Assembly: GCA_025057155.1 (NCBI GenBank)
Contig: JANWYD010000024.1
Coordinates: 1 to 48,358, forward strand
Source of the DNA: Chloroflexaceae bacterium
Lineage (GTDB): Bacteria > Chloroflexota > Chloroflexia > Chloroflexales > Chloroflexaceae
Direction: 5' to 3'
DNA length: 48,358 nucleotides
Within the stretch, counting starts at the first letter, position 1. Each line of letters begins with the position of its first letter. The notes under the pieces are model-generated. The model worked only from the letters and a program-made list of their open reading frames with translations, was not told where the DNA came from and did not search any database. Both the position numbers and the translations under genes were made by a program. Positions 27,442-36,972 of this stretch are shown here, piece after piece.

Positions 27442-27769
27442 AGCTGTCCTCCTTTGGCACTGTTATTCGGTTAGTCATGGGCTGCGCGCACTGCCGGGAT
27501 GAAAAACGGTTTTCCTGGGAGGGCGCGGTCTTCCCGAACCTTCCCCTCAGGAAAAGGAGGAGAGCATGGCGTTCCCCGTGTCGCGCGCAGCGCAAGATGA
27601 ACATCAGGACGCACCTGGAAGGGCTGCGCCCTTCCGGACCATCCTCCTGGCGAGGATGTAAAGAACCTTCGATACTTTTCACCCTCCTCTGCCTCGCCGA
27701 GCCGGGCGCATTTCCCACCCTCCGCTGAAGGTGGAGCGGAAGGGGGTAGGGGCGAGGACCACGATCTAT
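27442..27769. other. Intergenic region with dispersed repeat elements
   Basis: No gene is supported. 27497-27545 contains GAAAAACGGTTTTCCTGGGAGG (in pieces) of the dispersed family, and 27612-27640 a GGAAGGGCTGCGCCCTTCC palindrome. 27680-27745 holds pyrimidine/purine-rich DNA (CACCCTCCTCTGCC..., GGTGGAGCGGAAGGGGG). Confidence 0.45.
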
Positions 27770-28618
27770 TCACCCCAGTTCGGCCTCGGCGCTCATAGCC
27801 GTTTTGCCATCGGGGCCCTGGGCCTCCAGGCTTACCCGGTCGCCGTTGGGCACGCCGATCAGCCGGAACGGCGCCAGATCGAACAACGGCGCCTGGCCGC
27901 GAAAACTGAAGCCCACGACAGGGCGGTTGGTGTTGCGGCGCACCAGGTCGAGCAGCAAAATCGCTGTGAGCGGCCCGTGCACCACCAGTCCCGGATAGCC
28001 CTCCTCGTCGCGCGCGTAGGGCCGGTCGTAGTGAATGCGATGGGCATTGAAGGTGAGCGCCGAGAAGCGAAACAGGAGTCGTGTGTCGGGAACGATGGTG
28101 CGCGTCCAGGCGCCGTCGGGGGGCGGGGGCAGCTCGATCGGCGTCGGGGCCGGAACCGGCGGCCCCGGTTCGCGGTAGACGATGTCCTGCTCTTCTTCCA
28201 GGCAGAGCGTGTCGTTTTGATAAAAACGGTAGTTCACGGTAACGAAGGCCAGCGATCCGCTGCGCCCGGTCTTGGCGGTGACATTGCGGATCTCGCCCTC
28301 GCGGCGGGCCGGCTGGCCAAGGGTGAGCGGGCGGTGCAGCCGTAGCCGCGCGCCGGCAAACATCCGCCGCGGGTAGGGGATCGGCGGCAAGAAGTCGCCC
28401 CGCTGCGGATGTCCGTCCGTATCCAGGCGCGACTGCGGCGCGCGCGGCAGGAAGTAGAACCAGTGCCAGAGCAGGGGCAGCCCCGCGCCAGCGCCCAGGG
28501 GTGTGTGCGCGTCGTCGAGAGTTGCGGCGGCGGCCAGGGCCGGACCAACACACAGTTCGTCAGTGACCTGTTCCGTTCGACCGATCCACGCGGCGTAGGC
28601 GTTGCCTGGCTCCTCCAT
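27770..28618 (-). CDS. meh: Mesaconyl-C4-CoA hydratase
   Basis: A 282-residue hydratase with an N-terminal FAS1-like/MaoC-like half and a C-terminal hot-dog half containing NAHRIHYDRPYA (near 195-206) and GLVVHGPL. In the 3HP bicycle Meh hydrates mesaconyl-C4-CoA to (S)-citramalyl-CoA, which is then cleaved to pyruvate and acetyl-CoA by the trifunctional lyase. Identity rests on the family plus position: it diverges from smtA exactly as in Chloroflexus. ATG 28618 is preceded by AGGAGGCAGCT. A TATAAT on this strand at 28691-28686 is the likely promoter. Another FAS1-like dehydratase role is possible but less likely in this context. Confidence 0.87.
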   Translation of the reverse strand: MEEPGNAYAAWIGRTEQVTDELCVGPALAAAATLDDAHTPLGAGAGLPLLWHWFYFLPRAPQSRLDTDGHPQRGDFLPPIPYPRRMFAGARLRLHRPLTLGQPARREGEIRNVTAKTGRSGSLAFVTVNYRFYQNDTLCLEEEQDIVYREPGPPVPAPTPIELPPPPDGAWTRTIVPDTRLLFRFSALTFNAHRIHYDRPYARDEEGYPGLVVHGPLTAILLLDLVRRNTNRPVVGFSFRGQAPLFDLAPFRLIGVPNGDRVSLEAQGPDGKTAMSAEAELG

Positions 28619-28665
28619 AGCTGCCTCCTGGTCTGCTCGGGTTTTTTGCGCATCGTATAACAAAC

Positions 28666-28695
28666 TTTACAAATACTCCGGCACTATTATACAAT
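28666..28695. promoter_or_regulatory. Overlapping divergent promoters for meh and smtA
   Basis: An AT-rich island. On the plus strand TTTACA (28666-28671) is followed after 16 bases by TATACA (28688-28693), or after 18 by TACAAT. On the minus strand TATAAT occupies 28691-28686. The -10 boxes overlap, so firing in one direction may block the other. An inverted repeat GGGAGA-N5-TCTCCC at 28782-28798 could be an operator or leader hairpin. Confidence 0.45.
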
Positions 28696-28876
28696 TGACT
28701 CGCTCCCAGAATTGTGTGAATCATCACTGCTCCGAAATCTGTCGTAGCCTGCCAACCTGGTTAATATTGCGGATCGTTGCCGGGAGACGTCATCTCCCCC
28801 GCTTCCTCCCCTGTATGACCAGGCCGGCTCGATAGGGTGTACGGAGATGGAGAAGCTGTGCACCGGAGGCCAGACT

Positions 28877-30247
28877 GTGACAAGACGATCCCGTGCGAGT
28901 GCAACTGAACAGGTCGCCCCTCACGACGCCGCCAACGATGCCGGGCAGGCTGAGGCGCAGCCCCAACCCGAGGGAAGCGAGCGTCCCTCATATGAGGACG
29001 TTACGCCTGTGCTCCAGTCCGATCTGCGTGGACGCGAACCCGACCGCGAGCGCCTGCCGCTGAGCGGTGTGCGGGTGATTGACGTGGGCAACTTCCTGGC
29101 CGGTCCCTACGCTGCCTCGATCCTGGGCGAGTTTGGGGCCGAGGTGCTCAAGGTCGAGCACCCGATTGCCGGGGATCCCATGCGCCGCTTCGGTACGCCT
29201 ACCAAGCGCCACGATGCCAGTCTGGCCTGGTTGAGCGAGGCCCGCAACCGCAAGTCGGTAACGATTGACCTGCGGCAGCCCGAGGGGGTGCGACTCTTCC
29301 TGAAGCTGGTCGAGCGCTCCGATGTGCTCATCGAGAACTTCCGCCCCGGCACGATGGAGGAATGGGGCCTGGGCTGGAACCAGGTGCGGGAAGCGAACCC
29401 GCGCCTGGTGATGCTGCGCGTTTCGGGCTATGGGCAGACAGGCCCCTACCGCCGGCGGTCGGGCTTTGCCCATATCGCCCATGCTTTTGGCGGGCTGTCC
29501 TATCTAGCTGGTTTTCCCAACGAAACTCCCGTGCTGCCAGGGAATGTGCCCCTGGGGGACTACATCGCCAGTCTCTACGGGGCGGTGGGCGTGCTGATCG
29601 CCCTGCGCCACGCCGAGCGCACTGGCGAGGGCCAGGTGATTGACATTGGCATCTACGAGGCCGTCTTCCGCCAGCTCGACGAGATCGCCGCGGCCTATGG
29701 CCTGTTCGGCAAGATCCGCGAGCGCGAGGGGGCCGGCAGCTTCGTGGCCGTGCCCCATGGCCACTTCCGCACCCGCGATGACAAATGGGTGGCAATCGCC
29801 TGCACCACTGACAAGATGTTCGAGCGCCTGGCCGAGGCCATGGGGCAGCCCGAACTGGCCTCCACCGAGCTGTACGGCGAGCAACGCAAGCGCCTGGCCG
29901 CCCGCGACAAGGTTAACAAGATCGTCATTGACTGGGTCGGCTCGCTCACCCGCGATGAGGTGATGGCCATCTGCCTGGCGAAAGAGGTGCCCATCGGCAA
30001 ACTCAACAGCATCGCCGACATTTTCGAGGACGAACACTTTCAGGCCCGCGGCAACCTGGCCCGCATCTACGAGGAAGGGGTCGGCGAAGTGGTGGTGCCC
30101 GGCGTGGTGCCGACGCTCTCTGAAACCCCCGGCCGTATCACCAACCTGGGACCGCCCCTGGGCAATGCCACCTACGAGGTGATGCGCGAAATGCTCGGCC
30201 TCACGCCCGATGACATCAAGTACCTTCGCCAGCGGAAGATCATCTAA
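28877..30247 (+). CDS. smtA: Succinyl-CoA:L-malate CoA-transferase subunit A
   Basis: A family III (CaiB/BaiF) CoA-transferase of 456 residues. With SmtB it transfers CoA from succinyl-CoA to L-malate, activating malate for Mcl. The catalytic Asp is predicted as Asp228 in PLGDY, aligned with Asp169 of formyl-CoA transferase. [21 protein letters not shown] and GYGQTGPY are family motifs. Residues about 1-60 form a polar extension absent from SmtB. I prefer GTG 28877 (GGAGG 7 bases upstream) over ATG 28847, which has no spaced site. It is first of five plus-strand genes. A GGGCAACCC hairpin separates it from smtB. Confidence 0.9.
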   Translation: MTRRSRASATEQVAPHDAANDAGQAEAQPQPEGSERPSYEDVTPVLQSDLRGREPDRERLPLSGVRVIDVGNFLAGPYAASILGEFGAEVLKVEHPIAGDPMRRFGTPTKRHDASLAWLSEARNRKSVTIDLRQPEGVRLFLKLVERSDVLIENFRPGTMEEWGLGWNQVREANPRLVMLRVSGYGQTGPYRRRSGFAHIAHAFGGLSYLAGFPNETPVLPGNVPLGDYIASLYGAVGVLIALRHAERTGEGQVIDIGIYEAVFRQLDEIAAAYGLFGKIREREGAGSFVAVPHGHFRTRDDKWVAIACTTDKMFERLAEAMGQPELASTELYGEQRKRLAARDKVNKIVIDWVGSLTRDEVMAICLAKEVPIGKLNSIADIFEDEHFQARGNLARIYEEGVGEVVVPGVVPTLSETPGRITNLGPPLGNATYEVMREMLGLTPDDIKYLRQRKII

Positions 30248-30275
30248 ACATAGCAGAGGTGCAACCGAACCTGTA

Positions 30276-30296
30276 GGGCAACCCTCCGGGTTGCCC
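30276..30296 (+). repeat. GCAACC hairpin between smtA and smtB
   Basis: GGGCAACCC (30276-30284) pairs with 30288-30296 around a TCC loop. This is another family member. Within an operon it could partly attenuate or stabilise transcripts. Confidence 0.7.
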
Positions 30297-30319
30297 GGCA
30301 GCCTGAAGAGGAGAGAAAC

Positions 30320-31543
30320 GTGACCCACCAACCGGACGAGGACAAATTGCCCCTTGCGGGCATTAAGGTTATTGACGCCGCGACAGTCATCGCCGCGCCA
30401 TACTGCGCGACCATCCTGGGCGAGTTCGGAGCCGAGGTGATCAAGGTGGAGCATCCCCTCGGCGGTGATGCGCTGCGGCGCTTTGGCACCCCGACGGAAC
30501 GCGGCGATACCCTGACCTGGCTGAGCGAGTCGCGCAACAAGAAATCGCTCACCCTTGATTTGCAGCGTCCCGAGGGCAAGGAGATTTTCAAGCAACTCGT
30601 GGCCCGCTCCGACGTGCTCTGCGAGAACTTTCGCACCGGCACCCTCGAAAAGTGGGGGCTGGGCTGGAATGTGCTCCACGAAATTAATCCCCGCTTGATC
30701 ATGCTGCGCGTGACCGGCTATGGTCAGACCGGCCCCTACGCTGATCGTCCTGGTTTTGCCCGCATCGCTCATGCCGTCGGCGGCATCGCCTATCTCGCCG
30801 GCATGCCCAAGGGCACGCCGGTTACCCCCGGCTCGACCACCCTTGGCGATTACATGACCGGCATCTACGGCGCCATTGGCGTGCTCATGGCCCTGCGCTA
30901 CCGCGACCAGACCGGCTGCGGCCAGTACATTGACGCCGCGCTCTACGAGTCGATCTTCCGCTGCACCGATGAACTGGCTCCGGCCTACGGCATGTACGGC
31001 ATCGTGCGCGAGCGCCATGGCCCCCATCACAACGATTTCGCCTGTCCCCACGGCCATTTCCCCACCCGCGACGGCAAGTGGGTCGCCATTTCGTGCGCCA
31101 CCGACAAGCTCTTCGCGCGGCTGGCCCGGGCCATGAACCGTCCCGAACTGGCCTCCTCCAGCATCTACGGCGAGCAGAAGGTGCGCCTGGAGCACTGCAA
31201 TGACGTGAACGAGATCGTGCGCGACTGGTGCGGCTCGTTGACCCGCGAGGAGGTGCTTGAGCGCTGCTACGCCACCGGCACGCCCGCCGCGCCCCTCAAC
31301 AACATCGCCGACATCTTCGGCGACCGGCAGTTCCACGCCCGCCGCAACCTGGTGGCGATGGACGTGCCGGAGACTGGCGAGACGGTGATTATCCCCACAG
31401 TGATCCCCAAACTCTCGGCCACCCCCGGCCGGATCAAGCATCTCGGCCCGCGCCTCGGCGAGCATACCGACGAAGTACTGCGCGACGTGCTCGGTCTCAG
31501 CAATGAAGAGATCGCGTCGCTACGCGAGAAACGGGTGATCTGA
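30320..31543 (+). CDS. smtB: Succinyl-CoA:L-malate CoA-transferase subunit B
   Basis: A 407-residue family III CoA-transferase, close in sequence to SmtA without the N-terminal extension. Predicted catalytic Asp177 lies in [22 protein letters not shown] and GYGQTGPY are shared with SmtA. The two proteins form the active malate CoA-transferase of the 3HP bicycle. Start GTG 30320 follows GAGGAGAG. The gene's TGA overlaps the ATG of mct (TGATG at 31541-31545), implying translational coupling. Confidence 0.92.
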   Translation: MTHQPDEDKLPLAGIKVIDAATVIAAPYCATILGEFGAEVIKVEHPLGGDALRRFGTPTERGDTLTWLSESRNKKSLTLDLQRPEGKEIFKQLVARSDVLCENFRTGTLEKWGLGWNVLHEINPRLIMLRVTGYGQTGPYADRPGFARIAHAVGGIAYLAGMPKGTPVTPGSTTLGDYMTGIYGAIGVLMALRYRDQTGCGQYIDAALYESIFRCTDELAPAYGMYGIVRERHGPHHNDFACPHGHFPTRDGKWVAISCATDKLFARLARAMNRPELASSSIYGEQKVRLEHCNDVNEIVRDWCGSLTREEVLERCYATGTPAAPLNNIADIFGDRQFHARRNLVAMDVPETGETVIIPTVIPKLSATPGRIKHLGPRLGEHTDEVLRDVLGLSNEEIASLREKRVI

Positions 31544-32766
31544 TGACACAAGGACTGCTCTCCGGTCTCCGGGTCGTCGAAGGTTCGGCCTTCGTCGCCG
31601 CGCCCCTCAGCGGCATGACCCTGGCGCAACTCGGCGCCGATGTGATCCGCTTCGACCCCATCGGCGGCGGCCTGGATTACAAACGCTGGCCCGTCACCCG
31701 CGACGGTCACCACAGCTTGTTCTGGGCCGGCCTGAACAAGGGCAAGCGCTCCATCGCCGTGGATATTCGCCATCCCCACGGCCAGGAGTTGCTCACGCGC
31801 CTGATCTGCGCCCCCGGCGACGGCGCGGGGCTGTTCATCACCAACTTTCCCGCCCGCGGCTGGCTCAGCTATGAGGCCCTGCGCGCCCACCGCGCCGATC
31901 TGATTATGGTCAACTTCCTGGGGCGTCGCGATGGCGGCTCGGAGGTGGATTACACTGTCAACCCCCAGCTTGGCCTGCCCTTTATGACCGGTCCCGAAGG
32001 CATTGCCGACCCGGTCAACCACGTCTTCCCGGCCTGGGATTTTATCTCCGGGCATCTGATTGTCGTGGGTCTGCTCGCCGCCGAGCGCCACCGGCGTCTC
32101 ACCGGCGAAGGGCAACTGGTGCAGCTCTCGCTTAAAGACGTGGGCCTGGCCATGCTCGGCAACTTTGGCATGCTCGCCGAGGTGATGATCAACAACGAGG
32201 ATCGCCCGCGGCAGGGCAACTACCTCTACGGGGCCTTCGGACGCGACTTTGTGACCCTCGACGGCAAACGGGTCATGGTGGTGGGGCTGACCGACCTGCA
32301 GTGGCGCTGTCTGTGCAACGCCACGGGGCTGGCCGGGGCCTTTGCCGATCTTGGCAACCGCATGGGCCTCGACCTTAATCAGGAAGGCGACCGCTTCCGC
32401 GCCCGTCGCGCGATCGCCCAGCTCCTCGAGCCGTGGTTCCACGCCCGCACCTTCGACGAAGTGCGCCGCGCTTTTGAAGAGCACCGCGTGACCTGGGGAC
32501 CGTACCAGACCGTGCGTGAGTTGATCGCCGGCGATCCCGATTGCTCAACCGCCAATCCGATGTTTTCCATGCTTCAACAGCCTGGCATCGGCGCCTACCT
32601 GGCCCCGGCCACGCCGCTATCCTTCAGCCAGGTGGAACGCCTGCCGGCTCAGCCCGCGCCGCGCCTCGGCGAGCATACCGACGAGATTCTGGCCGAGTTG
32701 GGGCTGAGCGATGGTGAAATTGCCCGGCTCCACGACGAAGGCGTTGTTGCCGGACCAGCAGCCTGA
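31543..32766 (+). CDS. mct: Mesaconyl-CoA C1:C4 CoA transferase
   Basis: A 407-residue family III CoA-transferase more distant from SmtAB. It carries out intramolecular CoA migration from C1 to C4 of mesaconate, without free CoA intermediates. The predicted catalytic residue is Asp166 in PAWDFISGH, replacing the LGDY context of Smt[21 protein letters not shown] is the N-terminal CoA-binding motif. It overlaps smtB by one base and is followed 14 bases later by mcl with a GGGAGG site. The identity is strengthened by its position between smtB and mcl. Confidence 0.9.
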   Translation: MTQGLLSGLRVVEGSAFVAAPLSGMTLAQLGADVIRFDPIGGGLDYKRWPVTRDGHHSLFWAGLNKGKRSIAVDIRHPHGQELLTRLICAPGDGAGLFITNFPARGWLSYEALRAHRADLIMVNFLGRRDGGSEVDYTVNPQLGLPFMTGPEGIADPVNHVFPAWDFISGHLIVVGLLAAERHRRLTGEGQLVQLSLKDVGLAMLGNFGMLAEVMINNEDRPRQGNYLYGAFGRDFVTLDGKRVMVVGLTDLQWRCLCNATGLAGAFADLGNRMGLDLNQEGDRFRARRAIAQLLEPWFHARTFDEVRRAFEEHRVTWGPYQTVRELIAGDPDCSTANPMFSMLQQPGIGAYLAPATPLSFSQVERLPAQPAPRLGEHTDEILAELGLSDGEIARLHDEGVVAGPAA

Positions 32767-32780
32767 CGGGAGGAACCGCT

Positions 32781-33824
32781 ATGAAACTGCCCTACAATTT
32801 TTATCGGCCCCTGGCCATTGGCGCGCCTGAACCTCTGCGTGAGATTCCTGTGCGCCCCGAACGCATGATCCACTTCTTCCCGCCCCATGTTGAGAAGATC
32901 CGCGCCCGTCTGCCTGAAATCGCCCGCCAGGTGGACGTGCTCTGCGGCAACCTCGAAGACGCCATCCCCATTGACGCCAAAGAGGCCGCCCGCGCCGGCT
33001 TTATCGAGGCGGTGCAGTCCAATGATTTCGGCGATACCGCTCTCTGGGTCCGCGTCAACGCCCTCAACAGCCCCTGGTTCCTCGATGATATGACCGCCAT
33101 CATCGAGGCGGTTGGCAATCGCCTCGACGTGATTATGATCCCCAAGGTCGAAGGACCGTGGGACATTCACTTCGTTGACCAGTACCTCGCTCTCCTCGAA
33201 GCCAGGTACAGGGTGCAAAAGCCCATACTCATTCACGCTCTGCTCGAAACCGCCCAGGGCGTGATGAATGTCGAGGCGATTTGCGGCGCCAGCCCGCGCA
33301 TGCACGGCTTGAGCCTCGGCCCCGCCGATCTGGCCGCCTCGCGCGGTATGAAGACCACCCGCGTCGGCGGCGGCCATCCTTTCTACGGCGTGCTCGCCGA
33401 TCCCCAGGAGGGCAGCACCGAACGGGCCTTCTTCCAGCAAGACCTGTGGCACTACACCGTCGCGCGCATGGTTGACGCCTGCGTCTCTCACGGTCTGCGC
33501 GCCTTCTACGGGCCGTTTGGCGACCTGAAGGACGAAGCCGCCTGCGAGGCCCAGTTCCGCAACGCCTTCCTCATGGGCTGCACCGGGGCCTGGACCCTGG
33601 CGCCCAACCAGATCCCCATCGCCCGTCGCGTCTTCAGCCCCGACGTTAACGAGGTGCTCTTTGCCAAGCGCATCCTCGAAGCCATGCCCGACGGCAGCGG
33701 CGTGGCGATGATTGACGGTAAGATGCAGGACGATGCCACTTGGAAGCAGGCCAAAGTGATCGTTGATCTGGCCCGGATGGTGGCAAAGAAAGATCCTGAA
33801 CTGGCCCAGCTCTATGGTCTCTAA
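32781..33824 (+). CDS. mcl: L-malyl-CoA / beta-methylmalyl-CoA / citramalyl-CoA lyase
   Basis: A 347-residue HpcH/HpaI (CitE-like) TIM-barrel lyase. The putative Mg2+ ligands are Glu156 (LLETAQG) and Asp183 (LGPADL). [13 protein letters not shown] near 56-68 and the RVNA strand near 75 are also conserved. In the bicycle it cleaves L-malyl-CoA to acetyl-CoA and glyoxylate, condenses glyoxylate with propionyl-CoA to beta-methylmalyl-CoA, and cleaves citramalyl-CoA to pyruvate and acetyl-CoA. ATG 32781 follows GGGAGGAACC. It ends before a GCAACC hairpin at 33855. Confidence 0.93.
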   Translation: MKLPYNFYRPLAIGAPEPLREIPVRPERMIHFFPPHVEKIRARLPEIARQVDVLCGNLEDAIPIDAKEAARAGFIEAVQSNDFGDTALWVRVNALNSPWFLDDMTAIIEAVGNRLDVIMIPKVEGPWDIHFVDQYLALLEARYRVQKPILIHALLETAQGVMNVEAICGASPRMHGLSLGPADLAASRGMKTTRVGGGHPFYGVLADPQEGSTERAFFQQDLWHYTVARMVDACVSHGLRAFYGPFGDLKDEAACEAQFRNAFLMGCTGAWTLAPNQIPIARRVFSPDVNEVLFAKRILEAMPDGSGVAMIDGKMQDDATWKQAKVIVDLARMVAKKDPELAQLYGL

Positions 33825-33854
33825 CCCCTGTAAGGAAGTCTGGTCTCCATTCCA

Positions 33855-33883
33855 TGTGGAGCAACCCTCCAGGTTGCTCCACA
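33855..33883 (+). repeat. GCAACC hairpin (12-bp stem) between mcl and mch
   Basis: TGTGGAGCAACC (33855-33866) pairs perfectly with 33872-33883. It belongs to the dispersed GCAACC family and could reduce readthrough into mch or mark a promoter gap (140 bases) before it. Confidence 0.7.
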
Positions 33884-33966
33884 CATCAATGAAGATGCTA
33901 TCTGCCGGTCAAAGGGATGGGACAACACGGCTTCCCCAAAGACACCTCAGTTTACAGGAGTAAACA

Positions 33967-35022
33967 ATGGCTTCAAAAACCACCCGCGGAAACTTCTTTG
34001 AGGATTTCCGCCTGGGTCAGGAATTGATCCATGCCACGCCCCGCACGGTTACCGAGGGTGACGTGGCCCTGTACACCGCTCTGTACGGGTCGCGCTTCGC
34101 CCTGAACTCGTCGGCGCCCTTCGCCGCCAGCCTGGGGTTGCCTCAGGCCCCTCTGGATAGCATGCTCGTGTTCCACATTGTCTTCGGCAAAACTGTGCCG
34201 GACATCTCTCTCAACGCCATCGCCAACCTCGGCTATGCCGCCGGGCGCTTCGGCCAGCCGGTGTTTCCCGGCGATACCCTCAGCACCACCTCGACCGTCA
34301 TCGGCCTGCGTCAGAACAAGGATGGCAAGAGCGGTGTGGTCTACGTGCGCTCCATTGGAACCAACCAGCGCGGCGAAATGGTGGTAGACTACATTCGCTG
34401 GGTCATGGTGCGGAAGGGCGATCCAGACGCGCCCGCCCCCGAAACGGTGGTGCCCGATCTGCCAGAGGCGGTTCCGGTGAGTGAACTGGTGGTCCCCTAC
34501 CGCGTTGACCGCGGGAGCTACGATACCGCGCGCGCCGGCAGTCCCTTCCTGTGGGACGATTACGAGCCAGGCGAGCGGATTGACCATGTTGATGGCATGA
34601 CCATCGAAGAGGCCGACCATATGCTGGCGACGCGCCTGTACCAGAACACCGCGCGTGTGCACTTTAACCAGCACGTGGAACGGGAGGGGCGCTTCGGGCG
34701 GCGGATCGTCTACGGCGGGCACATTATCAGCCTGGCGCGGGCGCTATCCTTCAACGGCCTGGCCAATGCCCTGAGCATCGCCGCGATCAACGGCGGGCGC
34801 CATACCAATCCCAGCTTTGCCGGCGACACCATCTATGCCTGGTCCACCATCCTCGACCGTATGGAACTTCCCGGTCGCGATGATATCGGGGCGCTGCGGG
34901 TACGCACGGTGGCGACCAAGGATCGGCAATGCGCCGATTTCCCCGATAAGTCGGACGATGGAAGCTACCCGCCATCAGTGGTGCTCGACTTCGACTACAC
35001 CGTGCTGATGCCGCGGCGCTGA
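33967..35022 (+). CDS. mch: Mesaconyl-C1-CoA hydratase (beta-methylmalyl-CoA dehydratase)
   Basis: A 351-residue protein of two fused MaoC-like hot-dog domains. The first (about 10-165) has GYAAGRFGQPVFPGDTL, and the second (about 190-350) has VHFNQHVE and RRIVYGGHIISLARALS. It dehydrates erythro-beta-methylmalyl-CoA to mesaconyl-C1-CoA, the substrate of Mct. ACAGGAG lies 7 bases before ATG 33967. It ends the 3HP block. All five glyoxylate-assimilation functions encoded here (Smt, Mcl, Mch, Mct, Meh) are thus adjacent. Confidence 0.93.
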   Translation: MASKTTRGNFFEDFRLGQELIHATPRTVTEGDVALYTALYGSRFALNSSAPFAASLGLPQAPLDSMLVFHIVFGKTVPDISLNAIANLGYAAGRFGQPVFPGDTLSTTSTVIGLRQNKDGKSGVVYVRSIGTNQRGEMVVDYIRWVMVRKGDPDAPAPETVVPDLPEAVPVSELVVPYRVDRGSYDTARAGSPFLWDDYEPGERIDHVDGMTIEEADHMLATRLYQNTARVHFNQHVEREGRFGRRIVYGGHIISLARALSFNGLANALSIAAINGGRHTNPSFAGDTIYAWSTILDRMELPGRDDIGALRVRTVATKDRQCADFPDKSDDGSYPPSVVLDFDYTVLMPRR

Positions 35023-35135
35023 GAAAGCGTCTCGAGGCGCCCGGCAGCCGGTCTGGGGTGCGGGTGGGGAAAGCGGGTTTTCCATATTCCGGCCTACAGG
35101 ATGGCCAGGAGGCGAAACCCTCAGGTAATACACCT

Positions 35136-35885
35136 ATGTCTCCTCATCCCCTCCTCAGCAGAGGCTGGATCCTGAAGCACCTCTTTGCGCTGGCCATCTT
35201 TCTCAGCTTTATCAGCCTGGGCTTCTGGCAACTGGCCCGTCTGGAGGAGCGCCGCGCCCTCAACGCCGCCCGGCTGGCGGTGCTGGATGACAATCCAGTC
35301 GCCCTCACCGGGCGCGAACCTGATCTGGCGGCCCTGATCGGGCGCAAGGTGCGCGTGACGGGGACCTATCTCAACGAGGCCAGCGTCGTGTTGCGCGGCC
35401 AGCGCTCCGACAGCGGCGTGCAAGGCGCGCACCTGCTCACGCCCCTGCGCATCGCCGGGAGTGAGGCGGCAGTCATCGTTGACCGCGGCTGGATCCCCGC
35501 CCCGCGACCCGAAGCGGCGGATCTCGCCGCCTATGCCGTGACCCGCGAGGTGATGGTCGAGGGCCTGGCCCGCGCCCCTCAGGCCCGCCCCAACTCGCCC
35601 CTGGCTCCGCGTGACCTGCCGCTGCCCGGCCAGGAGCGGATCAACGCCTGGGTGCGCGTGGATGTCGCTCGCTTGCAACGTCAGGTGGCCGCGCCGTTGC
35701 TGCCGCTATACATCGAGCAGTTCCCCTCCGGGAACGGCGCCACCCTGCCCCGCCCGCGTGACCCGCGGCAACTCGACGAAGGCCCGCACCTGAGCTACGC
35801 TATCCAGTGGTTCGCCTTCACGGCTATCCTGGCGGTGGTCTACGCCGCGCTCCTGCGCCAGCAGGTACGGGAGGCCGGAAAGTGA
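35136..35885 (+). CDS. SURF1 family cytochrome oxidase assembly protein
   Basis: A 249-residue protein with two membrane helices, one near the N-terminus (KHLFALAIFLSFISLGFWQLARLEER) and one at the C-terminus (HLSYAIQWFAFTAILAVVYA), enclosing a soluble periplasmic domain. This is the standard SURF1 layout. SURF1 helps insert heme a during haem-copper oxidase assembly, so the organism probably also respires oxygen. ATG 35136 is chosen by homology; the ribosome-binding site is weak. The upstream segment (35040-35090) carries a GGGGAAAG-C-GGGTTTTCC repeat. No oxidase genes are next to it. Confidence 0.9.
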   Translation: MSPHPLLSRGWILKHLFALAIFLSFISLGFWQLARLEERRALNAARLAVLDDNPVALTGREPDLAALIGRKVRVTGTYLNEASVVLRGQRSDSGVQGAHLLTPLRIAGSEAAVIVDRGWIPAPRPEAADLAAYAVTREVMVEGLARAPQARPNSPLAPRDLPLPGQERINAWVRVDVARLQRQVAAPLLPLYIEQFPSGNGATLPRPRDPRQLDEGPHLSYAIQWFAFTAILAVVYAALLRQQVREAGK

Positions 35886-36013
35886 ACGCGAGTCTCGCGT
35901 CGGAAGACGGGGAACGGCTGCTCCTTCCCGGAAAGATCCTCGTGCATCGCCCCGGTGTGCAGGACAGCCGCGCAGGGTCTAACAACTCTCTTGCAGACGG
36001 TCCGGCGGAAGTC

Positions 36014-36022
36014 TGCTATACT
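36014..36022 (+). promoter_or_regulatory. Extended -10 promoter for cnoX
   Basis: TGC-TATACT, with hexamer 36017-36022. A TTGCAG at 35991-35996 could be a -35 with a long 20-base spacer. It lies about 57 bases before the cnoX start, making this one of the better-placed promoters. Confidence 0.55.
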
Positions 36023-36078
36023 GGGGCAGGGTATCGGACGCTGCGCTCCGCTAATACGTCGTTCCAGGAAAGGTTGTA

Positions 36079-36933
36079 ATGATGATCGGTGAAGTGAAAT
36101 CAAGCGGGACGCCGACCGCGAAGGCCGGTGTCATCGAGGTTCATGAGCGGAACTTCGATCAGGAAGTGCTCGCGCGCTCACAGAGCGTCCCGGTCGTGAT
36201 TGACTTCTGGGCGCCCTGGTGCGGGCCCTGCCGCACGCTGGGGCCGCTGCTCGAACGGCTGGCCGCCGAGGCCCGCGGCGCCTGGATCCTGGCCAAGGTC
36301 AATGTTGATGAGAATCCGCGCCTGGCCCAGGCTTTTCGGGTGCAGAGCATCCCCGCGGTGATGGCGGTGCATCAAGGCAAGATTGTGGATCAGTTTGTGG
36401 GGGCCTTGCCTGAGTCGCAGGTGCGGGCCTGGCTCAAGCGCTTTGTTCCCGAACCCTCATCGTCGCTCCTCGAGGCTGCGAAGGCGCTCGAAGCCCGCGA
36501 CCCCGAAGGGGCTATCGCCCGCTACCGGCTGCTCCTCGGTGAAGATCCGGAGAACGCCGAGGCGCTGTTCGCCCTGGGGCGCCTGTTGTTGCTGCGCGGC
36601 GACTCGGAGGGGGCGGCGACCCTCAAGCAGGTGCCCGCCAGTTCGCCACTCTTCGCCCGCGCCCAGGCTGCCCTGCCGCTGGTCGAACTGCTCGCGGCGC
36701 GCGATGCCTCCGCCGAAGGCGAGCTCGACCGGCGCTATCGCCAGGCGGCCCACGCGGTCGCCGGCGGCGACTACGCCCAGGCGATTGATGAGTTGCTCGC
36801 GATCGTCGCCCGTAATCGGACCTATCGCGACGATGGCGCGCGCAAGGCCCTGCTGGCATTGTTCGCCGCCCTCGGCGATGAGCATCCCCTGGTGCCCGGC
36901 GCCCGCCGTCGCCTGGCGAACACGCTGTTCTGA
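36079..36933 (+). CDS. cnoX: CnoX/YbbN-type thioredoxin with TPR domain
   Basis: A 284-residue protein with an N-terminal thioredoxin fold (about 18-125) carrying WCGPC (Cys48 and Cys51) and cis-Pro in SIPAVM, followed by TPR-like helices (about 130-280). This is the chaperedoxin layout of CnoX/YbbN, which protects proteins from oxidation and hands clients to GroEL. E. coli CnoX lacks the full CxxC motif; the present one keeps it, so disulphide exchange is possible, as in Caulobacter CnoX. AAAGG precedes ATG 36079; ATG 36082 is an equal alternative. The stop is followed by a bidirectional hairpin. Confidence 0.88.
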   Translation: MMIGEVKSSGTPTAKAGVIEVHERNFDQEVLARSQSVPVVIDFWAPWCGPCRTLGPLLERLAAEARGAWILAKVNVDENPRLAQAFRVQSIPAVMAVHQGKIVDQFVGALPESQVRAWLKRFVPEPSSSLLEAAKALEARDPEGAIARYRLLLGEDPENAEALFALGRLLLLRGDSEGAATLKQVPASSPLFARAQAALPLVELLAARDASAEGELDRRYRQAAHAVAGGDYAQAIDELLAIVARNRTYRDDGARKALLALFAALGDEHPLVPGARRRLANTLF

Positions 36934-36939
36934 GCTAGG

Positions 36940-36972
36940 GCCGTGGCGCAACCTTCCGGGTTGCGCTACGGC
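36940..36972. terminator. GCAACC hairpin between convergent cnoX and GH57 genes
   Basis: GCCGTGGCGCAACC (36940-36953) pairs with 36959-36972 with a single G-T pair. It covers the GH57 stop codon and lies just past the cnoX stop, so it can end transcription from both sides. Confidence 0.7.

Noticed and set aside
29504-31465. 653-codon minus-strand frame across smtA and smtB
   Set aside because: It covers two clear CoA-transferase genes on the other strand; its His/Gly/Ala-rich product is typical of antisense frames.
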